Shown here: one piece after another, positions 11,464 to 21,659 of the stretch
Layout: every line of letters begins with the position of its first letter
How positions within the stretch are numbered: position 1 is the stretch's first letter
NCBI GenBank assembly: GCA_021234155.1
Contig: JAJEKV010000033.1
Coordinates: 4,879,454-4,943,453, forward strand
Origin: Isoetes taiwanensis
Lineage: Eukaryota > Streptophyta > Lycopodiopsida > Isoetales > Isoetaceae
Reading direction: 5' to 3'
DNA length: 64,000 nt
Notes under the pieces: generated by a model
Seen by the model: only the letters and a program-made list of their open reading frames with translations
Told to the model about the DNA's origin: nothing
The model's database searches: none
Position numbers and translations under genes: made by a program

Positions 11464-14400
11464 GTGTGCTGGAATATTAATTCTATTAGTCAATATAAAA
11501 TAGATGTAACCGATTTTATGTTTAAGCATGTTGATGTTATTTTTTTCTTAGAAACTTGTGAACATGAGGAAAAATGTTTCTGGGACATAAAGGAATTTAG
11601 TTTGCTTCATTACGTATGGCATGAAAAATCATGGAGATTGAAAGGGCATGGCGGAATTGCATGTTATGTCTTGGACAAGTATCAAGCATATGAAAAAGGT
11701 AGTAAGCGCATCATAATTCTTTCGCGACATATACGGATCGAGATACCAGTCGGCATGGAAAAATCTTTGTTGCGTTTGTTATTATCCACCAGCGGTTCAG
11801 GTGTACAATCTTTGGTGACATGGGACGGGATGATCCCTTTTCCATTTAGAGCAAGATGTGATGTTCTTTTTGCGAGAAAGGAGAAGTCATCTTTGATGGG
11901 GGACTTTAATGGCGAGTGGCAAACAAGCGGCGACAATTGCAAGTTGGATGGGGACCATTTGTGGATGGAAATGCTTGATGAGATAGAGGTTGAAGAACAT
12001 GGTTGGAATCGTAATTCTCGGGACAAAATAAGATGGCCCCTCCACAAGGTAACCATGTGCTTAATAATGCGATGGCTTGAACATCTTTGGTATACAATGG
12101 TACAAAAAAGATTTCCCAACTTCGGGTAAGCTCACTTGCGAGAGGCGGCTAGTGTTGTGGACCCTAGTTCTAGCGGGCATCCCTTGTAAAACAAGTCTTT
12201 GGATTTCGGATAAATGAAACAATACCACAAATCGGTGATCATCGCCTATATCGGTTTTGTTGCGCATTGCGGATATGCCGGAAGGTAAATTGTGTGATAT
12301 ATCACGGGCATAAAATAAAAATGCAATATAATAAGGCAAATCAATATCGAAATTGTGCGAGGGAAAAAGCGGCCCGGATATAGAGTGGCGGAAGGTGCTA
12401 ATGCTATTAGTGGAAACTTAGAAATGGTTCTAGGAGTTGCTCTTGAATGCTTTATATCTCAAAAGAAAGCTGAAGGGGCTCCCATGTAGCATGGTTTGAT
12501 AAGGAATGCAAGGAAAAAAAGATCGAGTTTAAAAGGCGAAAGGGTTAGAAAGGGAAAAAGCTGAAAAAAAAAAAGTATGTCACGGTTGACTAAATCCAAG
12601 AAGAAAAAGTATATTTATTCTAAGCAACAAAAATGGTTGAAGAGTTATTGTTGAATCAAAGCGGTTTTGGAGCAGTTTGAAACCCAATGCAAAGCAAAAG
12701 AGGCCGTGCTAGAAGCGGACACCCTCTTAGGCGGTGCATAAGCTTTATCATGTACGATATTTACGATATAGACAAAGTAGCATATCTCGATGGTGAATGT
12801 GAGTTTACTCTTGAAGACTTGGAACAAGGTTTGAGTAAGCTAGCAAATGGTAAAAGCGGCGGATGCCCGGGGGTTAGTTGCGAGAAATGTTTAAATGGGT
12901 TTGGGGATTGAGTTCATGCGGTGCTATTAAAGGTGGTCAATGCGGTTCTAAGAGAAGGCTTTCCTCGAACATGGCAAATTAACGAGTCATACCATTATAC
13001 AAAGCGAGGGAGATGATAAGGACCGGGTAATTATAGAATGATTATGATCTGCGGTTTTTTGCAAAGCTAATCGCTACAATGTTAAACACTAAGATTAGTA
13101 TGTGGCGAGAAGGGGAAGGGAGTTAGGGCTATGGGGCAGCGGGTTTTAGACTGGCGTTCTACCATAGATCATTTGATTACCTTGCGTGCCATGATGGAAT
13201 CGGTGATTGGCAAAAAGAAACCTTTATTTGCGTTGTTTGTGGACTATGCTAAGGCTTTTGACACAGTAAATAGAGACAACCTCGGCAAAAGAATGGAACA
13301 ACTTGGAGTTCCCATGGAGCTAAAGGCAAGCGATCAAAGATGCTTGTATGAAAAAATCTTAGTGCAACTTTCTTTTCCTTATGTGAAAAGATGTGATGAT
13401 GTTGTAGTGAGCAATATCGGGGTCAAGCAAGGCTGCCCCTTATCACCCACATTGTTTGGGTTATTCATTGATGAACTGGAAAGTTGGATGATGGAACATG
13501 GGGGAAGTGGAACAGTAGTGAATGGATATATGGTGTTGCTCTTGCTTTATGCAGATGATGTTGTCATCCTATGCCTTCAGTAGCATGTATGCAGAAGCAT
13601 TTGGGCAGCTCTTGCACATTTTGTGATAGCAAAGGGATCTTGGCGTAAAAACTGGCTAAAACAAAGCCCGATAGTCTTTGGGGCAAATAAAGCGGATCAT
13701 ATGACATTTTATTACAAGGGCCAGTCAATAGAAGGCTGGTAAATTCATATAAATATCTAGGAGTGGAGGTTGATAAAAGCCCGGTTGGAATCTTGCCGTG
13801 GAACATAGAGTGAATCACGGGTTTGAAAGCCTTATCTACGGTATGCTTGCTTGAAGTGGTAAAGCTGAAATCGGAATTTTAACATGAAAAGGATGTTATA
13901 TAAGACACTTGTTCGGTGTGTTGTTGTATGGTTGTGAGGTTTGGGGACTGGTTTTTGGCGGAACACATGAAAAAAAGTTGAGAAAGTCGAAGAAATTTCT
14001 CGAGAACGAAATTGAGCACGAAAAGCGCAAACCAGGTATGATATGATGTTAATTTGAATGTGGTATGATGCTGTAGTAAGGCCGAGAAAGCTTTGTGCAA
14101 AAATTTGCTTACATACCTTTGTAAGGTAAAGATTTGAAAAATTTGAGGACTGTTTGCCACGTTTGGCGATAGAAGAGACAAAAGTAAAATTTTGGTATCT
14201 TGATGTGGAGGAATGGATGTGGAAATGGGGGCTAAATATGCAAGACTTATCCATACATGTAAAGACATTGAGAGTGGGTTAAGGAACATGTCATTATAAG
14301 GAATTGGAGAGTCGGGAAGTTAAGAAGGAGTTTCTGAGGGCAATATATTAACGAGAGCTCAAAGAGGAGGCCAAGTACTTAAGCGATGGTATTTCTCTGA

Positions 14401-14760
14401 AACTTAGGCATTGTATCGTGAGACTAAGACTTAGTTAGCATAGACTTGGGGTCGAAGTTGGTAGATGGGGTGGTATCCCACATGAAATGAGGCTTTGCAA
14501 GACACGCAATATGCAAGAAGTGGAAGATGAGGGACATGTGCTTTTGAGATGCAGACATATGTGGAGATCCCGAAGCAATTTATAACATTTAGATTAATTC
14601 GACTCTTTTAGAATTTTTTAATTTGGAGGGTAAGCGTCTGGAAATTTATAAGAGATGTTCTAAGCTTGGGGGCGATTGGAAATAATGTAGATGTGAGGGA
14701 AGATTTGGGAGAAGAGGCTAATGCATTACTATCGAGGATGCATTAGATGATATCTTTATA
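11464..14760 (+). pseudogene. LINE B ORF2 (endonuclease-reverse transcriptase), broken
   Basis: The start near 11464 follows ORF1 by about 20 bases. The endonuclease part has CWNINSI, FFLETCEHEEK, GGIACYV and the SLMGDFNGE motif (11890-11925), which fits an APE-type nuclease. The RT is open at 13131-13583 with TIDHLITLRAM, FVDYAKAFDTV, SNIGVKQGCPLSPTLFG and the catalytic LYADDVV at 13545-13565. A CxxC..DEGHVLLRC-like piece lies near 14500. Frameshifts separate these blocks, most densely at 12130-13130 and 13580-14600. The enzyme would nick target DNA and copy element RNA at the nick. Confidence 0.8.
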
Positions 14761-14837
14761 ATGTTGAATGTACTCATTGAGCGTCTCATAGACTGGTGGT
14801 GCCGGGGCGTGAATAATAAAACATTTCATTTCATTTC

Positions 14838-14840
<3 letters not shown>

Positions 14841-14924
<84 letters not shown>
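14841..14924. repeat. (TC)42 microsatellite
   Basis: It follows three ATTTC-type units at the LINE B 3' end and precedes the Harbinger H1 terminus. Confidence 0.99.
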
Positions 14925-14926
<2 letters not shown>

Positions 14927-15294
14927 GCCACATGCACTATTTTTTTAATCTCTAAATCGATGTTAGAACCAGCGAGAGGCGGCACCTAGGACTCACGTAT
15001 TCATTGGTGGAGATGAGCGAAAAGACAAATGTCTCTCGTTAAGCTACTTGAACTTGTGTTAGCCCCCTTGGCCGGATTTTTCGGACACAGCTTTCATGTA
15101 AACGGAATTCCTTAGCCTCTACTTTGGCGGCAATGTGACTTCGAATTATCCCACATTTTTAGGTTTTGAGTTTCAATTATTATCCACATTTTCGTTTTTA
15201 GCTTCAAAATCCCATATTTTTGAAACACGGGCGCATTTTTCCTCATTCTCGATTTTTAGAATCTAATATTTTTGACCTCGGTTGCAATACTTTG

Positions 15295-16628
15295 ATGGAT
15301 CGGTAATCCTCGGCATGATTGCCATGCCACGAGGGCCATTCTCCTTGGATTAGCATTCCAAACCTATTGTCTTCATTTGATCTGAGGAAATTGAACAAGC
15401 GGACAGATGGATTTCTTAGAGCGGGATGGAGATGTAGAAGACAACATAAACTATATGTGTGCATCTTCCACTTTCTTTCTGGCGGCTTCTTGAACTAAAG
15501 AGACCTCCAAGGAGATTTTTGGATTTGACCAAGCCGGGACAACACAATAGGGCGGCATTGACAATCATGCTTGGAGCGGTCTTCCCTCATTTGAGGATGA
15601 TATGTGGCCTTGAGTTCTATCCCGGATGAAGAGGGGTGCATTGAGACTCGATTGGGCTCATTGTGCCTTACCTAATCAAACCGAGGAATTAAAGGCAAGA
15701 GCCCATGTTGATCGAGCTTGTTGGCTATGGTTTTATATTTTATAGCACATAGTAAAGCCTTTACATGTAGGTCAAAGATTTTATGTTGGTAAAACTCTTT
15801 ATGCAGAACTACACAAGAACCTTGGCTTCTAAGACCATGCATTACAAGAGGTTCATTGCCTTATCAACAGGCCAAAGATTGTTAGATATAAACAAAGAAT
15901 TTGAAGATGCTACTGGTATACCTAATATCTTTGGGCGGGTTGATGGCTCTCATGTGTATTTATCCTGAGAAAACCATGAGCAAGGACAAGGGTGGCGATT
16001 ATTATTAGAGGCACAAGAGGCATCCATGCCCTAATGCAAGGTTTGGTTACTCAAGGTTATTCATAAATGTTTTGTGTGAACAAGGCTCATTCATGATGCA
16101 AAACAGTTTAAAAAGAGTTTGTTATATAAAGGCTAAGCGCGGACAAATTTTGCAGGTTCCAACAGTTCAAATGACTGGTAAAAAGATTGCTAAAGGGCAA
16201 ATGACAGATCAAGACGTTACTGTCACAATTCCACAATGTTGCTCGGGGATTCAGCATATCCCAGTCGAAGATTTCTTCTCAAAGTCTTTCCAGATGGCAA
16301 AGGTGCCTATAGCGATTTAAATAAGAGAATTTCTTGAGGTAGAGTATGTGTGGAAAATGGATTTGGTATAGTCAAAGAAGTTTAAATTCTGAAATCTTTT
16401 TGCCAATTTATGTTGGCGGAAGCGACCAAAATTATCTATGCTTCATGTGTTTTGTGAAATTTACGTATCACCACGGGGAACTTGAGCTCGAATACTTACC
16501 AATCTCTCGGATGTGCTTTTGAGAACAATTATTATGAGGCAGAGATCATGAACAAAAGAATGAAGAAAGAAGGTGATCATATTAGGCATGTTATTTTCCA
16601 AATTTTGGAATGCGTTAATCTCGAATGA
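15295..16628 (+). pseudogene. H1 Harbinger transposase, broken
   Basis: The start is placed at the ATGGATC that is conserved in H2, H3 and H4. Open pieces show the HARBI1-like sequence: SLSTGQRLLDINKEFEDATG (15865-15925), then NIFGRVDGSHV carrying the first catalytic Asp. The second Asp region (16230-16260) and the VENGFGIVKE Glu region (16350-16380) are readable at DNA level. H3 has the same reading with far fewer breaks. The family cuts and pastes DNA with a D-D-E core in the nucleus. Stops and indels make this copy non-functional as written. Confidence 0.75.
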
Positions 16629-17506
16629 GTTGGTCACAACATCTTCATTGATTTGCTGTTAACCATGCATTTGTGTGGCGACATATGTAAGCGAGTTTTG
16701 ATCCTGAGACATCAATCAAAATGGTTTGAATGTGTAATTCTAATTGTTTGGTTTTTCTTATTCATTTGATTTTGTAATGCTTCATGCAATGCTATCAGCG
16801 AGGAATACCAATATTATTAGTGATACGCATTTGGAAGATATTTCTCTCTCCCATTTAAGCGTAGCAATTTTGGTCAATATCATTTGTTCATGGGGCATTG
16901 ACCAAAACCTTTAATAACACAATGTGACCCGAATTACGCTATATTTACGTCATTATAATACATGCATTAACAAATGAAATTCCATTGAAAAACTAAATGA
17001 AAACAAGCATTGTACGTTGCTATAAATAACCACAATGAAGTTAACATTTGCAAATGGATTCAAGATATGTTTTTGTATTGAGCAGGTTTAAAAGAATGTC
17101 AATACAATTAAGAATGCAAATAAAACTTCGGGGAATCATCAGGAGTCTTAACAAATCTGTGAGGAATCTTCAACTCTTCACTAATACCCTAAGATTCTTC
17201 AAATGCGGGCAAATACCTAAGATTCTTCAAGCTGATCAAGGTATACGTTCACAAACAGAGATACAAACAAGAAATGTTAGTTAACTAATAACTATTACAG
17301 CGGACAAAGAAATAGGTATGTGTGAAAATAGGGTCATTTTCCATTGATAACGATTCAGATAGTTACAAAAGTTGGGCCGACAAGGCTCTATTTTAGATCT
17401 TTCATCAAAAATAAGATCACTTACATCAGCATGGGACGGAAAGTCCTTACAAGCCAAAACATACACAAAAATAAAACAAAAGAAAAAAAGCGTTCGAGTT
17501 AAAATC
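16629..17506. other. H1 region between convergent genes
   Basis: AT-rich, with no supported gene. It aligns with 48128-48893 of H3 and presumably holds the 3' ends of both converging transcripts. Confidence 0.5.
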
Positions 17507-17905
17507 TTGATTAGAACTTCATAGCGGTGGTTGGAATCTTCGGTTGGAGCATACCCGAAATCTCCTTGCTTAACAAAGACTACCTTGGCATGCACCCTTT
17601 TAAGAAGCCTCTGCACCCTCGGCCCACTTCATGATGCGGGGTTCAATTAAAACCCCCATAGCAAAATACCCCATCACAACCCTTTGTGAGATGGTGCGAT
17701 GGAAGCTCTAGTCTGCGGTATCTCAAGCATCTCATATTCAATGGTTGTTGAGGAAGATCCTTGACTTCCCATCCACGAAAAAGAGCTTGAGCTGGAAGAA
17801 GCTGGAAGAATCAAAACGCTTGAAGGAGGTCTCGAACTTGAGGACCTTAAAGAGCTCGAGCTGTACTTAGGGAAAGGGCTAAGCTAAAAGCCTTTCGATC
17901 GCCAT
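17507..17905 (-). pseudogene. H1 third ORF (accessory protein), broken
   Basis: Counterpart of the H3 ORF at 48894-49289. On the minus strand it begins at the same ATG and keeps a Ser/Glu-coded low-complexity part (17780-17890). The conserved C-terminal part reads VLIEPRIMKWAEGAE, then a frameshift, then RVHAKVVFVKQGDF. H2 carries a divergent homologue. The function is unknown. Confidence 0.5.
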
Positions 17906-18169
17906 GCAAGGAAGGAGATGAAAGGACAAAGAATTTGTGCACCATCCCAAGTATCTAATAAAGACAATAAATTACTTTTGCACGTACAGTTAACTCTTTG
18001 AGAATGTCATGATTGGGACAACCCTTTTTCTGATTTGGGTGAGAAATGACAAGACATTTCTGCCGCGACTTGAACTCTTCTCTTCAAATCATTGAATCTA
18101 ATAGGAAATTACGAGGAATCTAATATGAGAATCATGTAAGACAAAAAAGCGGAAACCAGGCCTTGCTTT

Positions 18170-19330
18170 TTATGAATCTGTTTGGCGGAAGCTATCTTGG
18201 CTATCTCCAATAAGGTTTCTTTGGTCATTTGACATATACTTTGTGTCATGCTGGCCATGGATTCTGCTATTTTCAATTTGTTTCTTTGATCTTATTGTCT
18301 CTAATTCTCGATCAATTCATGTTTCCCCGAGAGAATCCTCTTTCAAAATTCCAATTTCCTTGCTTCATTTTCACCAAAATTATTTGCCATTTTGTAATAC
18401 CACTTGCAATGTCTTCAACAATATGCACTCTTGATCTCCTCTTTGTAGTAGGCTTTCTAGACACTCTGGTTGATTACAAATAAGCGATCTTGGGCTACCC
18501 GGACACATTACAACCACTTGGTGTTTCTTTACCATTGTTTTCCTTTTTGCCACTTGAATTATCCTTGCTACTATTCTTCTCGGTATTAATAGGGCTGTGA
18601 GGGAATTGTTCACGAGTTCTCAACATCTATAAAATCTTCTTCTCGAAAAAGATGCATCGGTGCCTATTATTTCAAAATCACGGATGACATGAACTCATTT
18701 GTATACATTTGAGCTTCCTCAAATGCTTCAGGGCCAAAATCACCATCATCACCTCCACCAGGTATGTCTCTTTCATTAGTCTGGCCATGTTTCAAGTCTT
18801 CCATGAATTCAAGCCATGGCCAATTTGAAGGCTCTGCACCCGGTTGTTTTGAAGCCTCTTTTTCATCCCTGAACTTTATCTGCAACTTGTCCCATATATT
18901 CCTCAATTGCCTCAAATCTTCCAATCCCTCAACTGAGGGTTGGAGTTTGATCATGATTTCTCTCCATTGAGTGGCAGAAAGATTGATGTTCCCATTGTTA
19001 TGAACTTTATATTCTTTCATCAAAAAAGCATTGTCCCAATTGCATTTCTGAGACCAATCAGCCCTGGTCATTTGCTTTTCTTGCTTTGGATTGCATCATT
19101 CTGATTTAAAGTGAATAATCAGAGCCAAAGAATCTTGGGAGGGCATCGACTCACCTAGATTTGTGGACAACTCCTTTCTCTTCTTCCATGGATTGCAATC
19201 TTTTTTTGTACCTTGAGGTTGAAATTAATCTCCATTGCACTTGAGGGGTGAAACTTGTCTAGTCATTTTCTTAGGCCTCTTTGAAGGCAATTTTTTAGGA
19301 TATAGGGGGCATAAATAGTTTAATAGCTAA
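18170..19330 (-). pseudogene. H1 Myb/SANT-like DNA-binding protein gene, broken
   Basis: The best open part is 18667-19071 (minus): MTRADWSQKCNWDNAF, SATQWREIMIKLQ, LRQLRNIWDKLQIKF, NWPWLEFMEDL. Its aromatic spacing matches the Myb/SANT-like (trihelix-like) domain of the PIF/Harbinger partner protein. That protein binds element ends and helps bring transposase to the nucleus (family knowledge). An acidic linker and then a basic, coiled-coil-like tail follow in other frames down to 18170. The SMPSQDSLALIIH stretch upstream (near 19120) recurs in H3, so the protein probably starts before the MTRADW methionine. Confidence 0.7.
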
Positions 19331-19682
19331 TGGTAAAGGCGGTCGAGTAGCTCTTGTCATGATTTGATGATTAATCTGCAGAAATTAGCATTGAATTAGA
19401 TCTTGATCACATATTATATCAGAAAATTTCAAGAACTATATCGGTTGATTATTCAAAACTTACTCATTATTGCCTTGGGAATTTGATTTGCAAGGTTGAT
19501 CTTCTTCTTGTATGCGGAATTGAGGCCAGAATTGATAAATGGAGTCGGCAATCAAAGCCGCAGTGGGGCATCAATTCTTGAGCAGGGGTTGGAATTGGGC
19601 CTTCATTTCGGCTTGAGTTTTTAGCCAAAAAAAAAAAAAAGCGAGCCGTTATGGCCCTAACCATAAAAGCTTCGATGTAAGC
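19331..19682. other. H1 upstream region of Myb-like gene
   Basis: No gene is supported. It contains an A14 run at 19627-19640 and the AACCATAAAAG stretch at 19660-19670, which recurs at 30266 and marks where the TRIM-like element entered. Confidence 0.4.
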
Positions 19683-20120
19683 GGGCCCTTGATGGACCGC
19701 TTTCGAGTATTGAACCTTGAATGTGCTTGTGGGGCATTCCCAGAGACACCGGCATAAAAGGTAGAAGCGACTACTCATAAGCGTCTAGATGGTTTTGTCG
19801 GTTAGTTAAGGGCATGTCGGTTAGGAGCGTCACATTTGGTATCGAGGCGAGGTCTTGAGTTGAGTCTCCATGGGTGCCTATATACATGGGTAATTTGTAA
19901 AGACTTGGTAATCATTGTGACATGGTATTCGAGGGGCGAGCATAGTTCTAGTGGGAGAGACTATCTTGGGCCCTTGGTAGACCTTTCGAGTATTCGAACC
20001 TTGAATGTGCACGTGGGGCGTTCACGAGACTCTTGGCATAAATGGGTAGAAGCGACTACTCATAAACATCTAGATGGTTTTGCCCAGTTGGTTAAGGGCA
20101 TGTCGGTTAGGAACGTTACA
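19683..20120 (+). mobile_element. TRIM-like miniature LTR element inside H1
   Basis: Two direct repeats of about 150 bases (19683-19834 and 19968-20120) share GGGCCCTTG, TTTCGAGTATT, AACCTTGAATGTGC, TAGAAGCGACTACTCATAA and GGGCATGTCGGTTAGGA. They end GCGTCACA and ACGTTACA. Directly after the first repeat is TGGTATCGAGGC (19837-19848), a tRNA-iMet-type primer site lacking one base. The internal part is only about 130 bases and non-coding. The outer left border and target duplication are not clear; the same site without the insert is at 30270-30280. Confidence 0.55.
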
Positions 20121-20272
20121 CTGCGGGAGGTCTAATGGGAATGCCCCTAACAATAGTTAGGGACCAATTATCTCTCAAGGGGAGAGTCAAATATTTGTCT
20201 CTCCCCCTGTCTCTCGCCATCTTCCATCTCTCCCCAGCTCTCATTTTGTCTCTCGGCCCGCATGTGGCCAAC

Positions 20273-20276
<4 letters not shown>
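20121..20276 (+). repeat. H1 right terminal segment
   Basis: This is near-identical in order to 30280-30420. It begins GGGAGGTCTAATGGGAATG and ends GCATGTGGCCAACGCAT next to (CT)n. The CATGTGG is the inverse of CCACATG at the H1 and H3 left ends. Confidence 0.6.

Positions 20277-20350
<74 letters not shown>
20277..20350. repeat. (CT)37 microsatellite
   Basis: Pure CT between the H1 right end and the LINE C 5' end. Confidence 0.99.
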
Positions 20351-20352
<2 letters not shown>

Positions 20353-20556
20353 AAGGCTACTGCAGGCTACTACACAAAAACGAGCCCACAAAGGGCATTA
20401 TCTGTCTGTATCAGAGCATCGGAGCCCACACAAAAGGGTCTGTTTCCACAGTCCCGGACTGCGCAAGCTCTTGTTCTTGGGATTGCGAGAGGGCCAGACC
20501 TATTTACAGTCCCGGCAAGTTTTCTGATAGTGCTGATTGTGTGACTTAGGGTTTTG

Positions 20557-21655
20557 ATGGCTAAAACTAGAAAAGACCCAGAGAAAGCCGGTGGTTCTAA
20601 GAATGGTTCAGACTTGGTGGGGACATCTAAAATGGGCACGGGCAATTCCAAACAGGTGAAGAAAAATGCTGTAACAGAAGCAAAGCTTAAAATACAGAAA
20701 AAAAATGTTTCAAACTCTGCCTCTGATGCCGACGTCTCTGAAGAAAAGCTTAAAATCTGAGAAAAAAAAATGTCTCGAGCGGCGCCTACGATGCGGGGCG
20801 TCTCGATGGCGATTCCTCAAATGGATCGATACCGGGTTGAGAGGCAATGAGCCCACACAGTTCGCATGGAGGACTTCTAACATGCCATTCAATAGATCTT
20901 CCAGCAGATCCGTCAGGTTTTTTTCTTGGAGAAAATAATGGATTTCAAAACCTTATTACGGTGGTCGGGGATACAATCAAAGATTAATTTCTGAGGATGT
21001 TATTCATGCATCAATCCAAAAGCGGTCTGACGACCTTAAGTGACACGAGAGGTATCATAGCATTTGAATTACAAAATGAATTAACTAAATTTGGCCGAAA
21101 TTTGAACAATACAAGTCGAAGTTAATTTACGGTTGCAACAATTTCAAACAATAAATAGTAATCCAACAGAGATCGATGCAAACCCTTTGCCAGTCAGCGA
21201 TGCTGGTTCTAGCTCTGTCATGAATATTAAGAAACAGTTAGATGATTTCATAGAACTGCAAGAACAGAAAAGCAGAGCTTTAAACTTACGCATAGTAGGC
21301 TTGGCTGAAGCAGACAAGGAAGATACTAAGGATTTAGTATGCGGGTTCTTATCTGAGCATATGAACATACATGAAAATGGGATTCTTTGAAGCCTTGAGT
21401 AGGCAAAGAGGGAGCTGGGACCATCATCATATAGTGGTTAAGTTCTTGAATAGGGGTTTTCGATCAGAAATTCTCAAAAAAAGGCAAATGTTGAAAGGGC
21501 AAAAAGTATGGACCAATGAGGATTTCACGAAAGATCAATTCCAGGAACACAAAAACCAACTGCAAAAACTAAAAGAGGCTAGGCAGCAAGGCAAGAGAAC
21601 AGTTTGGCAAAAGGGGAAAGTGGTAGTGCAGGAAGATGAAGAAGATGTTAAATAG
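20557..21655 (+). pseudogene. LINE C ORF1 (RRM-like), broken
   Basis: The start MAKTRKDPEKAGG is the first ATG after the leader. The N-terminus (20557-20757) is basic and Lys/Ser-rich. After frame breaks at 20757-21130, the frame 21133-21390 gives LDDFIELQEQKSRALNLR (coiled-coil end), then LRIVGLAEADKEDTKDLV (start of an RRM-like fold). The frame 21371-21655 gives VKFLNRGFRSEIL, LKGQKVWTNEDFTKDQF and a basic tail ending in a TAG. This order is that of L1-type ORF1 proteins, which bind element RNA. Confidence 0.7.
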
Positions 21656-21659
21656 GGAA

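Larger units (their letters stand above)
10641..14840 (+). mobile_element. LINE B, near full length, decayed
   Basis: A non-LTR retrotransposon flanked by (CT)n on both sides. It contains an ORF1 remnant, then an ORF2 with an APE-type endonuclease, reverse transcriptase and a C-terminal Cys/His region. The 3' end reads AATAATAAAAC, then ATTTC repeats, then (CT)n. ORF1 and ORF2 are both interrupted by frameshifts. It is related to LINE C and LINE D but clearly diverged in protein sequence, so it is not a recent duplicate of them. Confidence 0.85.
14925..20276 (+). mobile_element. Harbinger H1: PIF/Harbinger-like DNA transposon, decayed
   Basis: It is bounded on both sides by (CT)n. The left end carries CCACATG (14928-14934) and the right end CATGTGG (20261-20267), an inverted heptamer just inside the microsatellites. 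It contains a DDE transposase remnant on +, and a third small ORF and a Myb/SANT-like gene on -, with the genes converging. A TRIM-like element is inserted near the right end. It is very similar to H3 apart from dense small lesions, so the two are one subfamily; H2 and H4 form another. Confidence 0.75.
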
